A DNA stretch of 64,000 bases from Amaricoccus sp. (GTDB lineage: Bacteria; Pseudomonadota; Alphaproteobacteria; Rhodobacterales; Rhodobacteraceae): the NCBI RefSeq assembly GCF_017993425.1, contig NZ_JAGOMQ010000002.1, forward strand, positions 124,001 to 188,000, read 5' to 3'. The translations under genes and the position numbers were made by a program. Position 1 is the first letter of the stretch, and every line of letters begins with the position of its first letter. The notes under the pieces are model-generated. The model worked only from the letters and a program-made list of their open reading frames with translations. It was not told the DNA's origin and made no database searches. Shown here piece by piece: positions 1 to 9,368 of this stretch.

Positions 1-1038
<1,038 letters not shown>

Positions 1039-1047
1039 CCGCCGCCT

Positions 1048-2376
1048 TCAGGCCGCCGGCAGCAGCAGCGTCGCCTCCAGCCCCGGCCCCGCGTCCGCGA
1101 GGTCGAGGCTGCCGCCGGCGCCCTCGGCGATCTCGGCGGCGATGGCGAGGCCGAGGCCCTGGCCGGGGAAGCGGGAGTCGAGCCGCTCGCCCCGCGCGCG
1201 CATCCGCGCCAGCGCCTCGGGCGGCGCCCCCGGCCCGTCGTCGCGCACGCCCACGGCCGCCAGCGCGCCCCGGCGGGCCGCGATCAGGGTGACCCGGCTC
1301 GCGGCGTGGCGGGCGGCGTTCTCGGCGAGCGCGCCGAGCGCCTCGATCAGGTCGGCCTGGTCGATGCGCGCCCGCAGCGCCGGCTCGACGCGGACGTCCC
1401 AGGCCACCCGCCGCCCCTCCGGCGTGCGCTTCAGCACCGCGAGCACCCCGGCGATCGCGGCGGCCGGGTCGGCGGAGGCGGCGCGCGCGGCCCCGGCGAC
1501 GCGGGCGCGCGCCAGCTCGCGCTCGACATGGCGGTCGATGGCGCGGGCGACGTCCTCGATCCCCTGCGCCGCCGACGGGCTTCCCGCGGCGCGCAGCCTC
1601 GCCGCCTCGCCGATCAGCGCCTGGAGCGGCGTCTTCAGCCCGTGCGCGAGATCCCCGGCCCGCGCCCGCGCCCGCGCGACGTCCGCCTCGCGCGCCGCGA
1701 TCAGCGCGTCGATCTCGGCGGCGAGCGGGCGCACCTCCGCCGGGAAATCCTCGCCGAGCCGCGCCGCGCCGCCCGAGCGCAGGGCGGCCACCCGCTCGCC
1801 GATATGGGCCAGCGGGCGCAGGCCGACGCTCACCTGCGCCCAGCCCGCCGCGAGGAGCGCCGCGGCGAGGAGGCCGAGATAGGGTGCGAGGTCGCGCAGG
1901 AAGGCGCGGCGCGCCCGGGTGAGGTCGCCGCGGTCCATCGCCACCGTCGCCTCGGCGGTGCGATCGCCGAGGCGGAGCGCCCGCGAGGCGACCAGCATCG
2001 GCTCGCCCCGCGGCCCGGCCAGGTGCAGCTCGCGCAGGTTCGGGTCGGCCGCCGTCCGCGGCGGCAGCGCCAGCGTCGCGTCCCAGAGCGAGCGCGAGCG
2101 CAGCGTCCGGCCCCCGGTCTCCACCTGCCAGTAGGACCCCGAGAGCGGCTGGACGTAGCGCGGGTCCGACAGCGGACGCGCCACGGTCAGCCCCTCCGGC
2201 CCCTGGCCGAGCCCGGCGGCGAGATGGTCGAGCTCGGCCGACAGGTCGACGACGGCGATCCGCTCGACATGGCGGTCGAAGAGCAGCGCCAGCCCGAGCG
2301 CGGCGACGGCGAGCGTCGCCGTCAGCGCCGCCGCGCCGGCGATCAGGAAGCGCAGCCGCAGCGAGCCGCGGCTCAC
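1048..2376 (-). CDS. Two-component sensor histidine kinase (PhoQ-like architecture)
   Basis: A 442-residue membrane kinase. Start chosen at the GTG overlapping the regulator stop (GTGA, 2373-2376), because residues before it come from the regulator gene in another frame. Transmembrane helix 1 spans about residues 9-32, a periplasmic sensor loop follows to about 160, helix 2 about 164-182, then a HAMP-like linker. The phosphoacceptor is His245 in DLAHGLKTPLQ; the catalytic domain shows an N box (Asn353 in AENAARHA), DDGPG near 379-383 and GLGLAIA. It is the last gene of a pepSY-regulator-kinase operon and should phosphorylate the regulator at 2373-3041. The stimulus is unknown; PhoQ-like is a guess from domain order and the HGLKTPL form of the H box. 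Confidence 0.92.
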   Translation of the reverse strand: MSRGSLRLRFLIAGAAALTATLAVAALGLALLFDRHVERIAVVDLSAELDHLAAGLGQGPEGLTVARPLSDPRYVQPLSGSYWQVETGGRTLRSRSLWDATLALPPRTAADPNLRELHLAGPRGEPMLVASRALRLGDRTAEATVAMDRGDLTRARRAFLRDLAPYLGLLAAALLAAGWAQVSVGLRPLAHIGERVAALRSGGAARLGEDFPAEVRPLAAEIDALIAAREADVARARARAGDLAHGLKTPLQALIGEAARLRAAGSPSAAQGIEDVARAIDRHVERELARARVAGAARAASADPAAAIAGVLAVLKRTPEGRRVAWDVRVEPALRARIDQADLIEALGALAENAARHAASRVTLIAARRGALAAVGVRDDGPGAPPEALARMRARGERLDSRFPGQGLGLAIAAEIAEGAGGSLDLADAGPGLEATLLLPAA

Positions 2377-3041
2377 CCCGCCGCCCCCTCCTCGAGGAAG
2401 TAGCCGAAGCCCCGGCGCGTGCCGATCACCCCGGGCCCGACCTTGCGGCGCACCCGCGCGACCAGCGCCTCGAGCGCGTTCGCCTCCCGCGCGTCGTCGT
2501 CGCCGTAGAGATGCTCGAGAAGCTCGGTCGGCGGCACCACCTTGCCCGGCTGCAGGGCGAGGAAGGCGACCAGCCGGTACTCCAGCGCCGAGAGCACGAG
2601 GGGCCGGCCGTTCAGCGCGACGCTCATCCGCGTCGTGTCGATGACGAGGCCGCCCACCTCCTGCACCGCGCCGCCGCGCCCGGCCGAGCGGCGCACCAGC
2701 GCGCGGGCGCGCGCGACCAGCTCCTCCATGCGGAAGGGCTTCGGCAGGTAGTCGTCCGCCCCGGCGTCGATGCCGTCGACCCGCTCGGACCAGGCGCCGC
2801 GGGCCGAGAGGATCAGCACCGGCGTCTCGCGCCCGTTCGCCCGCCAGCGCTTCAGCGCCGCGAGCCCGTCCATCCGCGGCAGGCCGAGGTCGAGCACGAT
2901 CAGGTCGTAGTCCTCGGTGTCGCCGAGGAACCACGCCGTCTCGCCGTCGGACGCGGTCTCGACGCGGAATCCCGCCGCGGTCAGCGCAGCGACCAGGTCG
3001 CGCGAGATGCGCGGATCGTCCTCGACGGCGAGCGCCCGCAT
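2373..3041 (-). CDS. OmpR/PhoB-family response regulator
   Basis: A 222-residue regulator with receiver and DNA-binding domains. The receiver has the acidic pair Asp8/Asp9 (VEDD), phosphoacceptor Asp51 (IVLDLGLPRMDG) and Lys101 (YLPKPF). Residues about 125-215 form the winged-helix Trans_reg_C domain with the typical LSALEYRLVAFL and VARVRRKVG segments. It overlaps the kinase gene by 4 bp and starts 4 bp after the PepSY stop, so the three are almost certainly co-transcribed. Direct repeats with an 11-bp period in front of the operon (3424-3464) are the kind of site this family binds, suggesting autoregulation, but that is inference. Confidence 0.95.
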   Translation of the reverse strand: MRALAVEDDPRISRDLVAALTAAGFRVETASDGETAWFLGDTEDYDLIVLDLGLPRMDGLAALKRWRANGRETPVLILSARGAWSERVDGIDAGADDYLPKPFRMEELVARARALVRRSAGRGGAVQEVGGLVIDTTRMSVALNGRPLVLSALEYRLVAFLALQPGKVVPPTELLEHLYGDDDAREANALEALVARVRRKVGPGVIGTRRGFGYFLEEGAAG

Positions 3042-3045
3042 GGGC

Positions 3046-3399
3046 TCAATCGACCTCCTCCTCGACGTCGATCACTTCGCCCGTCACGGCGTCCACGTCC
3101 ACCTCGAAAAGGCGGCCGTCGGCGGTGAGGATCTCCATCTCGTAGACCCAGCGGCCGTCGTCGGTCTCGATCTCGGTCTCGATGGCGCGGCCGCCGAACT
3201 GCGCCTCGACCTGCGGCAGGATGTCGCTCAGCCGACGGATCTCGCCGCGCTGCACCGCGCCGAGCGCCTGCTCGAAGTCCGGGTCGAGCGTCGCGGTGTC
3301 CGGCGTCGCGGGGGCGGGCGCGCCCTGTCCGTCCGCGCTCAGGGGGGCGAGGAGGGCGGCGGCGCAGAGCGCGGCGAGGGGGAGGGCAGGGCGTCGCAT
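3046..3399 (-). CDS. Secreted PepSY-domain protein
   Basis: A 117-residue exported protein: an N-terminal signal peptide (MRRPALPLAALCAAALL, cleavage probably near residue 25) and a single PepSY domain over about residues 60-117, ending in the strongly acidic VIDVEEEVD. PepSY modules inhibit peptidases or act as small periplasmic sensory modules. As first gene of the PepSY-regulator-kinase operon it may modulate the kinase sensor domain; that role is inference from position. An alternative ATG four codons upstream (3411) exists; neither start has a convincing Shine-Dalgarno sequence, and 3399 was chosen because it begins a standard signal peptide. Confidence 0.85.
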   Translation of the reverse strand: MRRPALPLAALCAAALLAPLSADGQGAPAPATPDTATLDPDFEQALGAVQRGEIRRLSDILPQVEAQFGGRAIETEIETDDGRWVYEMEILTADGRLFEVDVDAVTGEVIDVEEEVD

Positions 3400-3423
3400 G
3401 GCGGACACCATGCCTGAGGGAAC

Positions 3424-3464
3424 CTGACGGGACGCTGACGCGGGCCATCAGGCGGCCGTCAGGC
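3424..3464. promoter_or_regulatory. Paired direct repeats, probable OmpR-type regulator box
   Basis: CTGACG occurs at 3424-3429 and again at 3435-3440, and TCAGGC at 3448-3453 and 3459-3464, each pair with exactly an 11-bp period, the two pairs facing each other on opposite strands. Tandem half-sites at 11 bp are characteristic of OmpR/PhoB-family regulators. The site lies 25 bp before the pepSY start and about 110 bp before the divergent RTX gene, so it could control both. Binding by the regulator encoded at 2373-3041 is inferred. Confidence 0.55.
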
Positions 3465-3571
3465 GACTCGCTGCATATCGGCGTCGTCGGGACCGCAGCA
3501 AGAGGTCGGGACCCGCGAGCAGCCTCCGGGGCGCAAGAGCCGCCGGGACAGACACGAAGAAGGAGAACACC

Positions 3572-4153
3572 ATGGCGACGATCACCGGCAACGACCGCGG
3601 CAACGAGCTGACCGGCACCACCCTGGCCGACATCATCCGCGGCCTCGGCGGCAACGACGAGATCGAGGGTCGCAGCGGAAACGATCGCCTCTACGGCGGC
3701 ACGGGCAACGACGAGCTCGACGGCGGCGCCGGCAACGACATCCTCCACGGCGAGGACGGCGACGACGAGCTCGACGGCGGCTCGGGCAACGACAGCCTCT
3801 ACGGCGGCACCGGCCGCGACGAGCTCGACGGCGGCTCGGGGAACGACCGGCTCTACGGCGGGTCGGGCAACGACCGGCTCGACGGCGGCGCGGGCGACGA
3901 CCGGCTGACCGGCGGCACGGGCTCCGACGTCTTCGAGTTCGAGCGCGGCGACGGCAACGACACGATCACCGACTTCCAGGACGGCTACGACCGCATCGAC
4001 TTCGACGACTTCAACTTCCGCACCGCCAGCCAGGCGCTCGCCTATGCCGAGCAGGAAGGCGACAACGTGGTCTTCGACTTCGGCGCCGGCGGCAGCCTGA
4101 CCCTCGTCGACATCGACCTCTCCCAGCTCGGCGCGAGCGACTTCATCTTCTGA
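3572..4153 (+). CDS. Small secreted RTX (calcium-binding) protein
   Basis: A 193-residue protein made almost wholly of RTX nonapeptide repeats: from about residue 25 to 115 it cycles GGxGNDxLx (for example GGTGNDELDGGAGND), which form calcium-loaded parallel beta-rolls. Residues about 120-193 are the non-repeat C-terminal region (VFEFERGDGNDTITDF ... LGASDFIF) that resembles the type I secretion signal, and there is no N-terminal signal peptide. A good ribosome site (GAAGGAG) precedes the ATG. No enzymatic domain is present, so it is not a toxin or protease; surface-layer, matrix or calcium-buffering roles are possible but unproven. No type I secretion genes lie in the window. Confidence 0.88.
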   Translation: MATITGNDRGNELTGTTLADIIRGLGGNDEIEGRSGNDRLYGGTGNDELDGGAGNDILHGEDGDDELDGGSGNDSLYGGTGRDELDGGSGNDRLYGGSGNDRLDGGAGDDRLTGGTGSDVFEFERGDGNDTITDFQDGYDRIDFDDFNFRTASQALAYAEQEGDNVVFDFGAGGSLTLVDIDLSQLGASDFIF

Positions 4154-4169
4154 AGTCGCGCTGCGGCGG

Positions 4170-4188
4170 CCGGGCCGGAGCGGCCCGG
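4170..4188 (+). terminator. GC hairpin after the RTX gene
   Basis: CCGGGCC and GGCCCGG form a 7-bp stem with a 5-base loop, starting 16 bp after the RTX stop codon. There is no T-tract, so termination efficiency is uncertain. Confidence 0.35.
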
Positions 4189-4382
4189 TCGCCTCGCCCG
4201 AGGCCGCCGCCGCCATCCCCGCCGATGCCCCGTGAGATATCCCCGGGGCCGGGTGCAACCGCCGGCGCGGGAGCCCGGGCGGGACGGAAGTCCGACGCGG
4301 TCACCCGAGCCGGCGCGCCGCGCCCCGTCGACCGCCCCGCGTCAACGCGCCGTTAAAAAGCGGCAAGCCGGATTCCAGCCGC

Positions 4383-4716
4383 GCACACTGCACGACAGTG
4401 GAGAGGAAGCCCGGCCCGAGGCTGGCCGCGACACTGACGCCCGACGGATTTGACCCGTGGCAAATCCGTCCGCGATCGCCCCTGCGGGGGGCGAGCGCGT
4501 TGCGGCGCTCGCCGGGGCGCTCACGGACGGATGGCGCGCTCCCGGAGAAATCGGCGCCCCTCACGGCTTCCGCGCCAACGCGCTCCAGCCGTCGGCGCGG
4601 CGAAAGCCGTGCTTTCGCCTGTCGCGCCGGGCCTCGCGGGCAAGCCCGCTTCGGTCGCTCGGCGCTCGCGCGCGCCCCGTGGATCCAGCAGGGCAGACAA
4701 GTGTCGTGCAGTGTGC
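4383..4716. repeat. Non-coding dispersed element, copy 1 (terminal inverted repeats)
   Basis: This element fills most of the 630-bp gap between the RTX gene and aapP. Its ends are a perfect 15-bp inverted repeat, GCACACTGCACGACA at 4383-4397 and its complement at 4702-4716. Inside are a 10-bp stem hairpin (GACGGATTTG 4443-4452 with CAAATCCGTC 4461-4470) and several GC-rich hairpins. A second copy of similar length lies inverted at 55537-55859 and a partial one near 63170-63290. No reading frame in it looks like a protein. It resembles a MITE or large REP/BIME unit; whether it moves is unknown. The rest of this gap (4189-4382, 4717-4786) holds nothing else that could be identified. Confidence 0.75.
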
Positions 4717-4786
4717 CAGCTGCGTTCCAGCCCGGGTTTTTCCCAAGCCTCGCCGGGGGTTGCCGGGCCGCGCCGGCGTCCAGCCG

Positions 4787-5593
4787 TCAGTGCCCGAGGA
4801 TCTGGCTCAGGAACAGCTTCGTCCGCTCCGACTGCGGGTTGGAGAAGAACGCCAGCGGCTCGTTCTGCTCGACGATCTGCCCTTGGTCCATGAAGATCAC
4901 CCGGTTCGCCACCGCCTGCGCGAAGCCCATCTCGTGGGTGACGCAGAGCATCGTCATCCCCTCCTTGGCGAGCTCGATCATGGTGTCGAGCACCTCCTTG
5001 ATCATCTCCGGGTCGAGCGCCGAGGTGGGCTCGTCGAACAGCATGATCTTCGGCTTCATGCAGAGCGACCGCGCTATCGCCACGCGCTGCTGCTGACCAC
5101 CCGACAACTGGCCCGGATACTTGCTGGCCTGCTCGGGGATCTTCACCTTGCGCAGGTAATGCATCGCGGTTTCCTCGGCCTCCTTCTTCGGGGTCTTGCG
5201 GACCCAGATCGGGGCGAGGGTGCAGTTCTCGAGGATGGTCAGGTGCGGGAACAGGTTGAAGTGCTGGAACACCATCCCGACCTCGGAACGGATCTTGTCG
5301 ATGTTCTTGAGATCGGTGGTCAGCTCGATCCCGTCGACGATGATCTTGCCCTTCTGGTGCTCCTCCAGCCGGTTGATGCAGCGGATCAGCGTCGACTTGC
5401 CCGACCCCGAGGGCCCGCAGATCACGATCCGCTCGCCCCGGTTCACCGTCAGGTTGATGTCGCGCAGCACGTGGAACTGGCCGTACCACTTGTTCATGCC
5501 GACGATCTCGATCGCGACCTCCTCGGAGACCTTCAGCTTTCGCGGATCGACCGGCTCGAGCTCGGCGGCGTCGACGGGGTGGGGCTCGGACAT
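4787..5593 (-). CDS. aapP: General L-amino-acid ABC transporter, ATP-binding protein
   Basis: A 268-residue ABC ATPase that energises uptake of polar amino acids with AapJ, AapQ and AapM. Walker [10 protein letters not shown], the signature LSGGQQQR, Walker [13 protein letters not shown] and the switch His (CVTHE) are all present. The highly conserved [11 protein letters not shown] and [12 protein letters not shown] segments are typical of the GlnQ/AapP group. A ribosome site AGGAGG precedes the ATG at 5593; the gene follows aapM by 11 bp and is the last of the aapJQMP operon. The N-terminal extension of about 25 residues before the core fold is usual for AapP. Confidence 0.96.
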   Translation of the reverse strand: MSEPHPVDAAELEPVDPRKLKVSEEVAIEIVGMNKWYGQFHVLRDINLTVNRGERIVICGPSGSGKSTLIRCINRLEEHQKGKIIVDGIELTTDLKNIDKIRSEVGMVFQHFNLFPHLTILENCTLAPIWVRKTPKKEAEETAMHYLRKVKIPEQASKYPGQLSGGQQQRVAIARSLCMKPKIMLFDEPTSALDPEMIKEVLDTMIELAKEGMTMLCVTHEMGFAQAVANRVIFMDQGQIVEQNEPLAFFSNPQSERTKLFLSQILGH

Positions 5594-5604
5594 TCTGAGG
5601 CCTC

Positions 5605-6897
5605 CTAGCGATGATCGGTGCGGAGCCTGCGCTCCAGATGCTTGGAATAGAGCGACATGCCGTAGCAGCAAACGAAGAACACCAGCGCCACGAAGCCGTA
5701 GAGCTCCCAGACGATGCCGTTCCAGCTCGAGTCGGCGCGGATCGACGTGGTGAGCCCGATCGGGTCGAGAAGCCCGATGATGGCGACGAGCGTGGTGTCC
5801 TTGAAGAGCGAGATGAAGTTCGAGACGATGTTCGGGATCGACACCTTCAGCGCCTGCGGCATGACGATCAGCCGCATCGCCTGCCAGTAGTCGAGCCCGA
5901 GCGCGTCCGCCGCCTCGTACTGGCCGCGCGGCAGCGCCGCGAGGCCGCCGCGCACGATCTCGGCCATGTAGGCGGCGGCGAACAGCGTCACCATGATGAT
6001 GACGCGCAGGATGATGTCGAAGTTCGTCCCCGGCGGCAGGAACACGTTGAGCAGGAACGTCGCGACGAGCAGCAGCGTGATCAGCGGCACGCCGCGGATG
6101 AACTCGATGAAGCCGACGCAGATCGTCTTGACGAAGAACATGTGCGACCGCCGCCCCAGCGCCAGCAGGATGCCGAGCGGCAGCGAGAAGGCGATGCCGG
6201 TCACGCCGATGGTGATCGACAGCATGAACCCGCCGAACTGCTTCGAGGCGACCGGCGTCAGCGGCAGGACGGGCAACGCCCGCGCGACCGGCCCGGCGAG
6301 ATAGAGCCACCACACGATCGTCACGAGCACCGCCACGATGACGGCGAGCAGCCGCGACGACAGCGGCGCGACGAGCCGCATCGCCAGCGCGCCGACGCCG
6401 AACCCGGCGTAAACGGCGAGCGGCACGCTGATCGGCCCGCCCCACAGCAGCCAGTAGGCCACGCCGGGATAGGCGATGGAGAACCACAGCAGCCCCCGCG
6501 GCACCCGCGGAAACAGGATCGGGGCCAGCGCGACGAAGAGGAGCGCGAAGGCGAGCGTCGGCCGCCAGTAGAGCGCGGGCGGGTAGAACCCGAACAGGAA
6601 CTGGTGCCAGCGCTGCCGGATCACCGCGAAGCAGGCCCCGGATGCGTCCGGCCCCCAGGTCGCCTTGATGGTCTCGCGGCATTCGGCAAGCGAGCCCGCG
6701 TTCCAGACCGAATGCGCGAACCAGGGCCAGGCATGGGCGACGAGCCACAGCACGGCGCCGCCGGCGAGGAGGGTCAGGATCGCGTTCAGCCAGGACGAGA
6801 ACAGGTTCGCGCGCGCCCAGCCGACCGGCCCGCGGGTCGCGCCGGGCGCCGTCTGCGGGGGCAGCATCTCGCCGCGGACGAAGGTCACGTCGGTCAT
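5605..6897 (-). CDS. aapM: General L-amino-acid ABC transporter permease AapM
   Basis: A 430-residue polytopic permease. The N-terminal half has several hydrophobic helices and a soluble loop; the C-terminal half (about residues 220-425) is the binding-protein-dependent transport module with the EAA-type coupling loop [23 protein letters not shown] that contacts AapP. Length and the HisM/GlnP-like ending [11 protein letters not shown] match the AapM subfamily. It begins 1 bp after the aapQ stop, so translation is probably coupled. It pairs with AapQ to form the channel in the inner membrane. Confidence 0.95.
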   Translation of the reverse strand: MTDVTFVRGEMLPPQTAPGATRGPVGWARANLFSSWLNAILTLLAGGAVLWLVAHAWPWFAHSVWNAGSLAECRETIKATWGPDASGACFAVIRQRWHQFLFGFYPPALYWRPTLAFALLFVALAPILFPRVPRGLLWFSIAYPGVAYWLLWGGPISVPLAVYAGFGVGALAMRLVAPLSSRLLAVIVAVLVTIVWWLYLAGPVARALPVLPLTPVASKQFGGFMLSITIGVTGIAFSLPLGILLALGRRSHMFFVKTICVGFIEFIRGVPLITLLLVATFLLNVFLPPGTNFDIILRVIIMVTLFAAAYMAEIVRGGLAALPRGQYEAADALGLDYWQAMRLIVMPQALKVSIPNIVSNFISLFKDTTLVAIIGLLDPIGLTTSIRADSSWNGIVWELYGFVALVFFVCCYGMSLYSKHLERRLRTDHR

Positions 6898-6898
6898 C

Positions 6899-8113
6899 TC
6901 ACCGCTCCTTCAGCGAGACGCGGGCGTTGTACCAGTTCATCGCCGACGACACCGTCAGGCTGACGAGCAGGTAGAACCCCATCAGCAGCAGCATGCATTC
7001 GAGCTCGCGGCCGGTCTGGTTCATGGTGATGCCGCCGAGCGTCGCGCGCACGTCCATGTAGCCGACCGCGATGGCGAGCGAGGAGTTCTTGGTCAGGTTC
7101 AGGTATTGCGAGATCAGCGGCGGGATGATCACCCGCAGCGCCTGGGGCAGCACCACGAGGCTCATGATCCGGTTCGGCCGGAGCCCCAGCGCCGCCGCCG
7201 CCTCGGACTGCCCGCGCGAAACCGCCTGGATGCCGGCGCGAACGTTCTCGGCGATGAAGGCGCCGGTATAGAGCGAGAGCGCCAGCGTCAGCGCCACCAG
7301 CGCCTTGTCGACGAAGCCGCCGCCCTGGAAGTTGAACCGCTGCAGCACCGGATAATCGAGCGAGATCGGGCCGCCCATCGCCATGTCGACGAGAAGCGTC
7401 GGCAGGATCAGCAGCCCGAGCTTGATCCACGGCGTCGGCAGCGCCTGCCCGGTCGCCTCCTGCCGCGCCGCGGCCCAGCGCCCGAAGACCACGATGGCGA
7501 CGAGCGACAGCACGAAGGCCCCGACCACCACCTGCCAGCCGGGCCCGAAGACGGGCCAGGGGATGAAGAGGCCGCGGTTCGTCACCGCCACCGAGTCGTT
7601 GAACAGCATCTGCGCCGCGGCGTTCTCGCCCCGGAACGCGGCCGGGGCCGGCGTCAGGTCGGTGATGACCGCCATCAGCGCGAGGATCCAGAGCAGCACC
7701 GGCACGTTGCGGAAGATGTCGACATAGGCCCCGGCGAGCCGCGACACGATCCAGTTGTTCGAGAGCCGCAGCACGCCGATCAGCACCCCGATCGCCGTGG
7801 CGAGGATGCAGCCGAGGACCGCCACGAGGATGGTGTTCAGGATCCCCACCACCGCCGCGCGGCCATGGGTGCTGTCGTTGGTGTAGGGGATCAGCGCCTG
7901 GTTGATGTCGTAGCCGGCGCGCGACGAGAGGAAGCCGAAGTCGAACGTCTTGCCGAGGGCGGAGAGGTTCTGGATCGTGTTGTTCACGAGCCAGGCGATG
8001 ACGAGCATGAAGGCCATCACCGCGACGACCTGGATGGTCATCGACCTGTAGCGCGTGTCCGAAAGCAGCATTCCGAGGCGGAACGGCCGCTCGCCGTAGT
8101 CGATGCTGGCCAT
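6899..8113 (-). CDS. aapQ: General L-amino-acid ABC transporter permease AapQ
   Basis: A 404-residue permease, partner of AapM. N-terminal segment FRLGMLLSDTRYRSMTIQ precedes the first helix; the C-terminal module carries the coupling loop AAAALGLRPNRIMSLVVLPQALR. The ATG at 8113 was preferred over the GTG just before it because AGGAGG sits 6 bases upstream. A 12-bp stem hairpin separates it from aapJ, a common arrangement giving more binding protein than permease. Confidence 0.95.
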   Translation of the reverse strand: MASIDYGERPFRLGMLLSDTRYRSMTIQVVAVMAFMLVIAWLVNNTIQNLSALGKTFDFGFLSSRAGYDINQALIPYTNDSTHGRAAVVGILNTILVAVLGCILATAIGVLIGVLRLSNNWIVSRLAGAYVDIFRNVPVLLWILALMAVITDLTPAPAAFRGENAAAQMLFNDSVAVTNRGLFIPWPVFGPGWQVVVGAFVLSLVAIVVFGRWAAARQEATGQALPTPWIKLGLLILPTLLVDMAMGGPISLDYPVLQRFNFQGGGFVDKALVALTLALSLYTGAFIAENVRAGIQAVSRGQSEAAAALGLRPNRIMSLVVLPQALRVIIPPLISQYLNLTKNSSLAIAVGYMDVRATLGGITMNQTGRELECMLLLMGFYLLVSLTVSSAMNWYNARVSLKER

Positions 8114-8151
8114 CACGGTCCTCCTGAGGTGTCGGCGCCGCGGCGGGAGCG

Positions 8152-8182
8152 GCCCGGACGCCCGCGAGCGGGGCGTCCGGGC
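8152..8182 (-). promoter_or_regulatory. Intercistronic hairpin between aapJ and aapQ
   Basis: GCCCGGACGCCC (8152-8163) pairs perfectly with GGGCGTCCGGGC (8171-8182) around a 7-base loop. It lies directly after the aapJ stop codon with no T-tract. Such structures stabilise the upstream message or partly terminate transcription, raising binding-protein output over the membrane subunits; function here is inferred. Confidence 0.65.
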
Positions 8183-8192
8183 GCGCCGGGGA

Positions 8193-9203
8193 TCAACGGA
8201 ACGGCGGGGAGAACTGCAGGCCGCCCTCGGTCCACTGGGCGTTGAGGCCGCGGGCGAGGTTCGAGGGCGTGCCCTCGCCGATGTGGCGGGCGAAGATCTC
8301 GCCGTAGTTGCCGCCGACGCTGATCGCGCGCACGGCCCAGTCCTTGTCGAGGCCGAGCATGGCGCCGAGGTCGCCCTCCGTGCCGAGCAGGCGCTTCACC
8401 TCCGGGTTCGGCGAGGCCTTCATCTCCTCGAGGTTGGCGGAGGTGACGCCGTATTCCTCGGCGGCGACCAGCGCGTTCAGCGTCCAGCGGGCGATGTCGG
8501 CCCACTGGTCGTCGCCGTGGCGCACGATCGGGCCGAGCGGCTCCTTGGAGATCACCTCCGGCAGGATGATGTGCGCCGAGGGATCCTCGTAGGTGGCGCG
8601 GCTCGCCGCGAGGCCGGAGATGTCGGTGGTGTAGGCGTCGCAGGCGCCGGCGAGGTACTGCTGGTTGCCCTCCGCGTTGGTCTGGATCGGCACCGGCTGG
8701 TAGCTGATGTTGTTCGCCTTGAAGAAGTCGGCGAGGTTCAGCTCGGTCGTCGTGCCGGTCTGGATGCAGATCGTCGCGCCGTCGAGCTCCAGCGCCGAGG
8801 TGACGCCGAGCTCCGCCGGCACCATGAAGCCCTGGCCGTCGTAGTAGTTGACGCCGACGAAGGTCAGCTTCAGGTCGGCGTCGCGCGACAGCGTCCAGGT
8901 GGAGTTGCGCGCCAGCACGTCGACCTCGCCCGAGGAGAGCGCGGTGAAGCGCGTCTCGGTGGTGGTCGGGGTGAACTCGATCTTCTCGCCGTCGCCGAGC
9001 ACGGCCGCCGCGAGCGCGCGGCAATAGGCGATGTCGAAGCCGTCCCAGCGACCGCTGGAGTCCGGCGCCGCGAAGCCGGCGAGGCCCGCGTTGGTGCCGC
9101 ATTTGAGCACGCCGCGCGCCTTCACGTCGTCGAGCGTCCCCGCCGAGGCGGCGGCCGCGAACGCTGCGAGCGCGGCGCCGGCCAGTAATGCTGTTCTGGT
9201 CAT
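8193..9203 (-). CDS. aapJ: General L-amino-acid ABC transporter, periplasmic binding protein
   Basis: A 336-residue periplasmic protein of the SBP_bac_3 (glutamate/glutamine/general amino acid) family. A signal peptide occupies about residues 1-21 (cleavage AASA-GTLDDV). The conserved GVLKCGTNAGLAGFAAPD start of the mature part and the SRDADLKLTFVGVNYYDGQGFMV block are typical of AapJ. It is the first gene of aapJQMP, with ribosome site GAGGA before the ATG. The promoter must lie in 9204-9368, where no clear operator was recognised. Confidence 0.96.
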   Translation of the reverse strand: MTRTALLAGAALAAFAAAASAGTLDDVKARGVLKCGTNAGLAGFAAPDSSGRWDGFDIAYCRALAAAVLGDGEKIEFTPTTTETRFTALSSGEVDVLARNSTWTLSRDADLKLTFVGVNYYDGQGFMVPAELGVTSALELDGATICIQTGTTTELNLADFFKANNISYQPVPIQTNAEGNQQYLAGACDAYTTDISGLAASRATYEDPSAHIILPEVISKEPLGPIVRHGDDQWADIARWTLNALVAAEEYGVTSANLEEMKASPNPEVKRLLGTEGDLGAMLGLDKDWAVRAISVGGNYGEIFARHIGEGTPSNLARGLNAQWTEGGLQFSPPFR

Positions 9204-9368
9204 GAACGTCCTCTTCCCTGTTGGCGCACCTCGCCGTCGTTTGGACCTAGGGCCCGGAGGCGTAGTTTCGAGCGCTCCGTCATGCTTGCCGCCAAACCGG
9301 CGTGCGTCAAGGCGCTCTGCCCGGTTTCGGTCAACGGAGCGCGGAATGACGCCGTGGATGCAGAACGA

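Noticed and set aside
3620-3920. Short regular repeats that might suggest a CRISPR array
   Set aside because: The repeats are in frame and encode GGxGNDxL nonapeptides of an RTX protein, with no unique spacers.
4398-5096. Overlapping ORFs through the dispersed element (also at 55472-55870)
   Set aside because: Frames differ between the two copies, include hairpin sequence and run into aapP antisense; no common protein is preserved.
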